Shown here: piece by piece, positions 5,416-8,083 of the stretch | Position numbering within the stretch: the first letter of the stretch is position 1 | How the letters are laid out: every line of letters begins with the position of its first letter | Assembly: GCA_005809115.1 (NCBI GenBank) | Contig: SYLK01000669.1 | Location: 1-8,083, forward strand | Source of the DNA: Planctomyces sp. | Lineage (GTDB): Bacteria; Planctomycetota; Planctomycetia; Planctomycetales; Planctomycetaceae | Reading direction: 5' to 3' | Length of the DNA stretch: 8,083 nucleotides | Notes under the pieces: model-generated | Seen by the model: the letters and a program-made list of their open reading frames with translations, nothing else | What the model was told of the DNA's origin: nothing | Database searches by the model: none | Translations under genes and position numbers: made by a program

Positions 5416-6804
5416 ATGAACCGAGAGTCCTCGCGTCGCGGTTTTCTTCGTCGTACCGGACTGGCCGGGCTGGCCACAGCCTGCGCGCCGTACTGGTTTT
5501 CGCCGTCTTCGCTGGCGGCACCATTCCGCAGTGCGAATGATCGACCAGTATTGGGATGTATTGGCACAGGAGACCGCTGGAATGCTGTGGGGCCGAATGC
5601 CATGGCGTTCAGCAACTGCCCGGCAGTGTGTGATGTGGACAGCAGCAACGTTGAAAAGGCCAAAGCCAAAGCACTGGAGCTGAACGCCAAAGCCGGCAGC
5701 AGCGGTGAAGTCGCAACATTCGAAGACTATCGGCATGTGCTGGACCGTAAGGATATCGATGTCGTCACCATTGTCACTCCGGATCACTGGCATTCGAAAA
5801 TCGCGATCGAAGCTCTGCGGGCTGGCAAAGACGTCTACTGTGAAAAACCACTCACGCTGACGATTGAGGAAGGCAAGCAGATCCGACGTGTGCTGGAAGA
5901 GACGGGTCGCGTATTCCAGGTCGGAACTCAGCAGCGCAGCGAAATGGAACTGCGGTTTCTGCACGCAGTGGCTCTGGTCCGTGAAGGCCGGATTGGCGAA
6001 CTCAGAACTGTGACCGTCGCGATTGGTGGCGCCCCCTCCAGCGGCCCGATTCCGGTGGCGGAGGTTCCCCAGGGCCTGAACTGGGACATGTGGCTCGGTC
6101 AGGCACCGTATACCGAATACCGCTTTCGGGACACTGGCACTCACTACGGGAATTCTCGCTGCCACTATGAATTCCGCTGGTGGTACGAATATTCTGGCGG
6201 AAAAATGACGGACTGGGGTGCACACCACGTCGATATCGCCGCGTGGGCCTTCAATCTCGAAAACACCGGACCAGTCAAGGTGGAACCCGTGATGGCCAAG
6301 CATCCGGTCCCGCTCGAAAAGGGCATGCCGACGGACAACAGTCAGTACAACACGGCCACGGAGTTTCATGTCACAGCCACATTTGCGAACGGTGCGCTCC
6401 TGCATATTCGCGACAACGCACCGGACCTGGGCTTTGACAACGGATTGATGCTGGAAGGGTCCGATGGTCGGCTGTTTGTCAACCGGGGTAAACTCACCGG
6501 AGCTGCTGTCGACAGCCTGAAGCAAAATCCGCTGAAGGAAGAGACTCTCCGCACACTCTACAAGGGCAAACAGCCCGGGAATCACATGCGGAACTTCTTC
6601 GAGTGCATGGTGGACCGCACGCAGCCCATCAGCGACGTGCATACCCATCATCGCGCCATGACGGTCTGTCATCTGGCAAATATCGCGATTCGCCTCAACC
6701 GTACCCTGAACTGGGATCCGGAAACCGAACAGATCACGGGTGACCCGGAGGCGGCCCTCTGGCAGGCTCGTGAGCAGCGCAAAGGCTTTGAAATTCAGGC
6801 GTGA
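5416..6804 (+). CDS. Tat-exported Gfo/Idh/MocA family oxidoreductase
   Basis: The 462-residue product begins with a clear twin-arginine signal: SRRGFLRR at 6-13, then a hydrophobic stretch to about 35. It should fold in the cytoplasm with its nucleotide and then be exported. The Rossmann part follows: GCIGTGDR (47-54) binds NAD(P), DVDSSNVEKAKAKA (73-86) follows the second strand, and TPDHWHS (121-127) and CEKPLTL (142-148) are family hallmarks, with Lys144 the expected catalytic lysine. The C-terminal sheet domain has DWGAHHVDIAAW (266-277), with the His pair near the active site. Members oxidise or reduce sugars, inositols or related polyols; the substrate cannot be read from sequence. Start 5416 is chosen for AGGAG/AGGA 6-11 nt upstream and for the Tat motif; an in-frame ATG at 5290 adds 42 residues without signal character. 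Secreted members are common in planctomycetes. The KAS III-like gene follows by 59 bp. Confidence 0.93.
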   Translation: MNRESSRRGFLRRTGLAGLATACAPYWFSPSSLAAPFRSANDRPVLGCIGTGDRWNAVGPNAMAFSNCPAVCDVDSSNVEKAKAKALELNAKAGSSGEVATFEDYRHVLDRKDIDVVTIVTPDHWHSKIAIEALRAGKDVYCEKPLTLTIEEGKQIRRVLEETGRVFQVGTQQRSEMELRFLHAVALVREGRIGELRTVTVAIGGAPSSGPIPVAEVPQGLNWDMWLGQAPYTEYRFRDTGTHYGNSRCHYEFRWWYEYSGGKMTDWGAHHVDIAAWAFNLENTGPVKVEPVMAKHPVPLEKGMPTDNSQYNTATEFHVTATFANGALLHIRDNAPDLGFDNGLMLEGSDGRLFVNRGKLTGAAVDSLKQNPLKEETLRTLYKGKQPGNHMRNFFECMVDRTQPISDVHTHHRAMTVCHLANIAIRLNRTLNWDPETEQITGDPEAALWQAREQRKGFEIQA

Positions 6805-6863
6805 CGCGGTTCGCACCTCCCGTCAGAACGACCGCGTCGCAGCCTGAGCAGCCAGGTACCCTC

Positions 6864-8042
6864 ATGAGCTTCGGAATCCCGGACGATATTCCCCTGCCTT
6901 GTCATTGGCCGGGACTGACGACAGCGGTTGACGTTTACGACCTGCCGCACCTGTTCGACACGGTGAGCAGCGAACGCGTTGTGGAACTGTCGCGACTGGG
7001 CGGTCAACCCGGGTTTTCCGGCATCGACAGCGTCCGCAAATCGACCGGTGTCTCGCTGCGACGCCTGCTGTCCAGGGGTCTCGGACCGGTGGACCTTGCC
7101 ATGGCACTCTGTCGGCGACTGCAGGACGTCAGCGGAGTTGCCCTGCCCGATTTCCACAGCGTGCTGCTGTGCCATTCTCATACCGATCCTGAACAGTGTC
7201 AGCGAATCGCCGCGGAGCTGGAAGAGCGGCTGGGGCTGTCACCGCGCACTGTTGTCCCGTTCAACCACGGCTGCAGCGGATTTCTCAAACTCCTGCAGGA
7301 AGGGACGCAGAGACTCCAGACCGCGACGTCCGATGCGGAAATCGCGCTGATCTCGGTGGAGACACCCGAATCCTGGCACGATGCCGCTGATCGGCTGTTC
7401 TGCGGCATCGTTTCCTGCGGTGCCACGGCAGCGGTGCTGAGTCAGAATCGCGGTCTTCCCATCACCGCCGTGGCGACGGAGGATTTCAGAATCCCGGCTG
7501 AGCAGCGAGTCAACTCGGCCCCCCTGTTCCACCGGGAGACTTCGGAAGTATTTACCTTCCGTGGTGAAACCGCCTGGCGGACGGTGATGCGAATGAATCC
7601 GGAACCGGTCTTTGTCAACGGGATTGAGCTGATGCTGAGCAGTCTGCGTTCAGCCCTGGCAGAAATCGATTTACAGCCCGGCCAGAGAATCATCGCTGTG
7701 CCGCACCAGCCCAGTGCAAAATTGCTGCGGGCGCTGGTCGCAGCCGCGCGATCCGAGTTCCCCCAGGTGGAATTTCTGAATAACCTCGATCAATACGGCA
7801 ATACGATCTCGTCGTCGATTCCCACGATCCTGTCACGCCTGCCGGAAGTCCTGGCTGCGACCGAGTGCCCGCCACTGCGAAATGAGGACCACCTGATCCT
7901 TCTGTCCGCCGGGATCTGCATGCACGACATCTCGGATCAGATGACCGCAGGCTACGCCTGCCTCAGGTGGACCTGCGGCGCCTTGAATTCCCGCCGAACT
8001 CTGCTGCCGGATCGCCAGCTGCAGACCACCCACACGCCTTAG
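6864..8042 (+). CDS. Divergent KAS III (FabH-like) thiolase-fold condensing enzyme
   Basis: The 392-residue product keeps the KAS III catalytic triad in order: Cys137 in NHGCSGFLKLL, His281 in AVPHQPSAKLL and Asn313 in DQYGNTISSSIP. GIVSCGATAAVLSQ (181-194) matches the FabH mid-region. Enzymes of this fold condense an acyl-CoA or acyl-ACP with malonyl-ACP, or form related C-C or ester bonds. It is longer than FabH (about 320 residues), and the Gly-rich GGGLTWG loop near the FabH C-terminus is replaced by AGICMHDISDQMTAGY (349-364). This suggests a non-housekeeping enzyme, perhaps in secondary lipid or polyketide synthesis; the product is unknown. A GTG at 6801 overlaps the upstream TGA and would add 21 Pro/Thr-rich residues with translational coupling. 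I prefer ATG 6864, where AGG precedes by about 8 nt. Co-transcription with the oxidoreductase is plausible. Confidence 0.85.
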   Translation: MSFGIPDDIPLPCHWPGLTTAVDVYDLPHLFDTVSSERVVELSRLGGQPGFSGIDSVRKSTGVSLRRLLSRGLGPVDLAMALCRRLQDVSGVALPDFHSVLLCHSHTDPEQCQRIAAELEERLGLSPRTVVPFNHGCSGFLKLLQEGTQRLQTATSDAEIALISVETPESWHDAADRLFCGIVSCGATAAVLSQNRGLPITAVATEDFRIPAEQRVNSAPLFHRETSEVFTFRGETAWRTVMRMNPEPVFVNGIELMLSSLRSALAEIDLQPGQRIIAVPHQPSAKLLRALVAAARSEFPQVEFLNNLDQYGNTISSSIPTILSRLPEVLAATECPPLRNEDHLILLSAGICMHDISDQMTAGYACLRWTCGALNSRRTLLPDRQLQTTHTP

Positions 8043-8050
8043 CCGGCCCA

Positions 8051-8083
8051 ATGATCAGTCGCATGATTTCGCAGTCCGCCTGG
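8051..8083 (+). CDS. Possible start of a further gene, partial
   Basis: An ATG 8 nt after the KAS III-like stop opens 11 codons (MISRMISQSAW) with no stop before the window ends. There is no clear Shine-Dalgarno, and an in-frame ATG at 8063 is an alternative. The tight spacing suits an operon, but the piece is too short to identify. Confidence 0.25.
   Translation, partial: MISRMISQSAW

Noticed and set aside
5338..6816. Minus-strand frame of 492 codons
   Set aside because: It is antisense to the oxidoreductase, which has Tat, Rossmann and EKP motifs; the antisense translation has none.

Overview
The window most likely comes from a Planctomycetota chromosome. The support is a DUF1501 protein with a twin-arginine leader, a Tat-exported Gfo/Idh/MocA oxidoreductase, a one-domain RRM protein with a glycine tail, wide intergenic gaps and moderately high GC. 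This placement is inferred from gene content; no marker gene is present.

Layout. Positions 1-2291 hold two minus-strand genes: a DUF1501 protein (825-2291) and, 40 bp downstream, a partial SprT-like zincin (1-784) with an HEIIH motif that runs off the left edge. Positions 2292-3094 are an 803-bp gap with no convincing gene; it contains a perfect 18-bp palindrome and a promoter-like pair. Positions 3095-3436 encode a glycine-rich RRM protein on the plus strand. It converges on a minus-strand DUF374 acyltransferase (3510-4280), and a strong hairpin lies across that gene's stop codon. Positions 4281-5415 form an 1135-bp gap with two sets of short tandem repeats, several hairpins (two of which compete for the same strand) and two promoter-like pairs. 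Positions 5416-6804 encode the secreted Gfo/Idh/MocA protein. It is followed by a divergent KAS III-like thiolase-fold enzyme (6864-8042) that keeps the Cys-His-Asn triad, and by a possible gene start at 8051.

How the genes relate. The DUF1501 and SprT-like genes could share a transcript, as could the oxidoreductase and KAS III-like genes, but neither pairing implies an obvious shared pathway. The RRM protein probably acts alone as an RNA chaperone. No CRISPR array, tRNA, rRNA, insertion sequence or recognised defence system is visible. The least explained parts are the two intergenic regions and the KAS III-like enzyme with its altered C-terminal loop. I found no clear case for a new multi-gene system.
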